NCBI RefSeq assembly: GCF_018861045.1
Contig: NZ_JAHKQJ010000007.1
Span: 961,511 to 1,025,510, forward strand
DNA length: 64,000 bases
Reading direction: 5' to 3'
DNA from: Octadecabacter sp. B2R22
GTDB taxonomy: Bacteria > Pseudomonadota > Alphaproteobacteria > Rhodobacterales > Rhodobacteraceae
Shown: positions 61,357 to 64,000 of the stretch, piece by piece
How positions within the stretch are numbered: position 1 is the first letter of the stretch
Layout: every line of letters begins with the position of its first letter
Notes under the pieces: model-generated
What the model saw: only the letters and a program-made list of their open reading frames with translations
Told to the model about the DNA's origin: nothing
Databases searched by the model: none
Position numbers and translations under genes: made by a program

Positions 61357-61611
61357 GTTATCCTCCAGAGCCCATTCTTTTCGAGGCCCAGTTGTTTGCC
61401 CCCACGAGGCAAGACCAATATGCCCACCGACTTGAGGCAGAAATGTGGTTAACTAAGGGTAATTGCGGGGAAGTTGGGTGTTTGAGGCATGGCACTTTCC
61501 GAAACCCACATGCGGCAAGAGCGGGATTGTTAGCGCTAACTTTTTGTGCTATGAGACCGCAACTTTCATAACGGGCCGACCACGTTAGCCCTCGCAATCT
61601 GGTAGGATTAC
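61357..61611. other. Divergent region between the DUF6778 gene and edd
   Basis: A 255-bp gap that holds the edd promoter and operator and presumably the leftward promoter of the lipoprotein gene. No gene is seen apart from these. Confidence 0.5.
61527..61555 (+). promoter_or_regulatory. edd promoter with overlapping LacI-type operator
   Basis: The perfect 12-bp palindrome GTTAGCGCTAAC lies at 61529-61540, with the central CG step typical of LacI/GalR operators. It covers the -35 (TTGTTA, 61527-61532) and part of the 17-bp spacer before TATGAG (61550-61555). A bound repressor would block the polymerase. edd and eda are the target genes. Confidence 0.65.
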
Positions 61612-63414
61612 ATGGCACTTAACTCGACAATCCAGCGCGTGACTGACCGCATTATTGAACGCAGCGCACCCACGCGGACCGCATACCTTGCGCGCATGGC
61701 CGCTGCCGCCGCCGATGGTCCGCGCCGCGCGCATTTGACCTGCGGTAATCAAGCCCACGCCTACGCCCCCATGGGCGATGACAAGGCTGCATTGGTCGCG
61801 GAAAAGGCCCCAAACATCGGAATCATCACGGCATACAACGATATGCTGTCGGCCCACCAACCCTTTGAAACTTATCCTGAAAAAATCCGCGCCGCCGCCC
61901 GTTCTGCTGGCGGCACAGCACAAGTGGCGGGTGGTGTTCCATCAATGTGTGATGGCGTAACCCAAGGCCAGACAGGGATGGAACTGTCCCTGTTCTCGCG
62001 CGATGTTATCGCGCTCGCTGCGGGAATCGGTCTGTCCCACAACGTCTTTGATGCGGCCCTCTATTTGGGTGTCTGCGATAAGATCGTTCCGGGCCTTATC
62101 ATGGCAGCAGCAACCTTTGGCTACATCCCGGGCATGTTTGTGCCTGCTGGCCCGATGACATCCGGCTTGCCCAACGACGAAAAAGCGAAAGTCCGTCAAG
62201 AATTTGCCAAAGGCAACATTGATCGCGCTGAACTGATGAAGGCCGAAATGGCCAGCTACCACGGTCCAGGCACCTGCACATTCTACGGCACCGCCAACAC
62301 CAACCAGATGCTGATGGAATTCATGGGTCTCCACTTGCCCGGTGCATCTTTCGTAAATCCTGACACGGACCTGCGCGAAGAACTGACCGTTCAGGCGACC
62401 AAACGCGCACTGCAGATCACTGCGATGGGCAACGAGTATACCCCTGTTAGCGACATCCTCGACGAAAAGGCCTTTGTGAACGGCCTTGTCGGGCTGATGG
62501 CAACGGGCGGCTCCACCAACCTTGTGTTACATTTGCCGGCCATGGCGCGTGCGGCTGGCGTAATCCTCGACCTAGAAGATTTCTCAGACATCTCGTCCGT
62601 GACGCCGCTGATGGCCAAAGTCTATCCAAACGGGTTGGCGGACGTGAACCACTTCCACGCCGCAGGTGGCTTGCAGTTCATGATCTCCAGCCTGCTCGAA
62701 AACGGGTTGATGCATGAAGATGTGAAAACCGTCGCTGGCGCTGGCATGTCGCATTACACTCAAGAACCCGAACTCACCAAAGAAGGGTTCGGCTACCGCC
62801 CTGGCCCGACAGAAACCCACAACGACCGCATTTTGAAACCTGCCTCTGATCCTTTCGCGCCTCAGGGTGGTTTGGTCCAACTCAGCGGCAATATCGGGCG
62901 CGGTGTGATCAAGGTGTCGGCCGTGGCCCCTGAACGCCACATCATCGAAGCCCCTGTTCGGATCTTCCATGAACAGCACGACTGTAAGGCAGCGTTCCAA
63001 GCCGGCGAGTTGACCGAGGACACAATCGTTGTCGTGCGCTTCCAAGGGCCTAAATCGAACGGCATGCCGGAATTGCATTCCCTGACACCGACATTGGCTG
63101 TTCTGCAAGATCGCGGACTTAAGGTCGCGTTGGTCACTGATGGCCGTATGTCTGGCGCATCCGGTAAGGTTCCCGCCGCGATCCACGTCGCACCGGAAGC
63201 CGCCGATGGCGGCCCGATCGCCCTATTGCGTGACGGCGACATCCTGCGTCTGGATGCCACCAACGGCACGCTGGAATGCCTAACGGACCTGACAGGCCGC
63301 ACCCCTGCGGTTGCTGACCTGACAGGCAACGGCACAGGCGTTGGTCGCGAATTGTTCGAAATGTTCCGCCAAACGGTTGGCCCTGCCACACACGGCGCGG
63401 GCGTGGTTCTTTAA
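61612..63414 (+). CDS. edd: Phosphogluconate dehydratase
   Basis: A 600-residue Fe-S dehydratase, first enzyme of the Entner-Doudoroff pathway, making KDPG from 6-phosphogluconate. The conserved IITAYNDMLSAHQPFE, PSMCDGVTQGQTGMELSLFSRD (cluster Cys) and TGGSTNLVLHLPAMARAAG segments are present, and GRMSGASGKVPAAIHV near the end. Length is standard. It is followed by eda in the same direction and preceded by a LacI-type operator. Confidence 0.96.
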   Translation: MALNSTIQRVTDRIIERSAPTRTAYLARMAAAAADGPRRAHLTCGNQAHAYAPMGDDKAALVAEKAPNIGIITAYNDMLSAHQPFETYPEKIRAAARSAGGTAQVAGGVPSMCDGVTQGQTGMELSLFSRDVIALAAGIGLSHNVFDAALYLGVCDKIVPGLIMAAATFGYIPGMFVPAGPMTSGLPNDEKAKVRQEFAKGNIDRAELMKAEMASYHGPGTCTFYGTANTNQMLMEFMGLHLPGASFVNPDTDLREELTVQATKRALQITAMGNEYTPVSDILDEKAFVNGLVGLMATGGSTNLVLHLPAMARAAGVILDLEDFSDISSVTPLMAKVYPNGLADVNHFHAAGGLQFMISSLLENGLMHEDVKTVAGAGMSHYTQEPELTKEGFGYRPGPTETHNDRILKPASDPFAPQGGLVQLSGNIGRGVIKVSAVAPERHIIEAPVRIFHEQHDCKAAFQAGELTEDTIVVVRFQGPKSNGMPELHSLTPTLAVLQDRGLKVALVTDGRMSGASGKVPAAIHVAPEAADGGPIALLRDGDILRLDATNGTLECLTDLTGRTPAVADLTGNGTGVGRELFEMFRQTVGPATHGAGVVL

Positions 63415-63500
63415 CGACCATTTCAATTTCTGTCGCAACCCGCTAAACGGAATGCGACATCTATCTTGTATACTAGTCTGCCCTGCAAAAGGAAATTGCT

Positions 63501-64000
63501 ATGACACCCGAACACGCTTCTCAATTGGCCGCTGACATCTGCGCGCTTGCCCCTGTTGTCCCCGTTCTGGTGGTCAAAGACGCCAGCAAAGCAGGTGATC
63601 TGGCCCGTGCTTTGGTCGCTGGTGGCCTGCCTGCCCTTGAAGTCACATTGCGCACCGATGCCGCACTCGACGTAATCCGCGAAATGGCCAAGGTCGAAGG
63701 CGGCGTTGTTGGCGCTGGCACATTGCTGACAGAAGCAGACGTCATCGCAGCAAAAGACGCCGGTGCTACGTTTGGTGTGTCGCCAGGCGCGACGGATCGT
63801 TTGCTGGATGCATGCGAAGCCAACGATCTGCCATTGCTGCCGGGTGCTGCAAGCGCCACCGAAGCCATGCGTCTTTTGGAACGCGGCTACACAACACAAA
63901 AGTTCTTCCCTGCCGAAGCAGCGGGCGGCGCGCCCTTGCTTAAAGGGCTGTCCTCACCGCTGCCGCAGATCAAGTTCTGCCCAACGGGCGGCGTTAGCCT
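63501..64000 (+). CDS. eda: KDPG aldolase, partial
   Basis: The frame runs from the ATG at 63501 to the window edge (166 codons); the C-terminus lies outside. It cleaves KDPG to pyruvate and glyceraldehyde 3-phosphate. The Glu in LPALEVTLRT, GAGTLL and the Schiff-base Lys in KFFPAEAAGG (about 134) are in place. AAAGGA lies about 9 nt before the start. It follows edd by 86 bp, probably under the same control. Confidence 0.94.
   Translation, partial: MTPEHASQLAADICALAPVVPVLVVKDASKAGDLARALVAGGLPALEVTLRTDAALDVIREMAKVEGGVVGAGTLLTEADVIAAKDAGATFGVSPGATDRLLDACEANDLPLLPGAASATEAMRLLERGYTTQKFFPAEAAGGAPLLKGLSSPLPQIKFCPTGGVS

Noticed and set aside
63423-63899. Minus-strand frame of 158 codons at the right end
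   Set aside because: It lies opposite eda, which has all its catalytic residues and a good ribosome site.
1-64000. Search for mobile elements, CRISPR arrays, riboswitches and defence islands
   Set aside because: No transposase, integrase, phage gene, spaced direct repeats or nuclease/helicase defence cluster was seen; the window reads as core chromosome.

Overview
The window looks like core chromosome from a marine alphaproteobacterium of the Roseobacter group (Rhodobacteraceae), with moderately GC-rich codon use. The main evidence is gene order: lptF-lptG-lptD-surA-pdxA-rsmA; bamE divergent from DUF177-rpmF-plsX-fabH-ihfA-merR; argS-SPOR-nagZ-scpA-scpB; edd-eda; a zinc-finger-less DksA; a RSP_2648-type PIN protein; and a CUYCCUCCC-motif small RNA. 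I could not fix the genus. I see no transposase, phage gene, CRISPR array or rRNA, and one tRNA (Pro, GGG).

Layout. 1-3.9 kb: a leftward iron-type operon (Cys-rich protein, imelysin, di-heme oxidoreductase, second imelysin cut by the window edge) with a CTGAC/GTCAG palindrome at its promoter. 4.0-5.9 kb: an OmpA-type protein, then a gap holding an unannotated 38-codon ORF and a cuckoo-like small RNA. 5.9-14.3 kb: mixed housekeeping genes (TfoX-C protein, lytic transglycosylase, antiporter, EamA exporter, ndk, thioesterase, ABC-F, MarC, aspartic protease, holC). 14.3-23.3 kb: pepA, divergent from the LPS-export and envelope operon that ends in pdxA-rsmA. 23.4-30.4 kb: DUF4167, prmC-prfA, and an M20 hydrolase with two tandem ureohydrolases; then mazG. 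30.5-38.4 kb: a second ABC-F, olsB, bamE, the fatty-acid/ribosome/IHF cluster and tRNA-Pro. 38.4-49.4 kb: dcd, a degenerate GGDEF protein, scpAB-nagZ-SPOR-argS, a COX1-like protein without its metal ligands, dgt and an A-type Fe-S carrier. 49.4-61.4 kb: xthA, an FAD monooxygenase, dksA, a MoxR/DUF2927/CoxE cluster with two small genes, DedA, an M24-fold protein without metal ligands, M48, PIN/RlmI and a DUF6778 lipoprotein. 61.5-64 kb: the Entner-Doudoroff genes edd and eda behind a LacI-type operator.

The strongest leads are: (1) the COX1-fold protein at 46.7-47.8 kb, which keeps the fold signatures but has lost the heme/CuB ligand pattern; (2) the cuckoo-like RNA and its small ORF at 5.6-5.85 kb; (3) the palindrome controlling the imelysin/di-heme operon; (4) two small genes at 53.2 and 54.7 kb wired by overlapping stop/start codons into the DUF2927-CoxE cluster. 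All assignments come from reading translated sequence and motifs; no database search was run.
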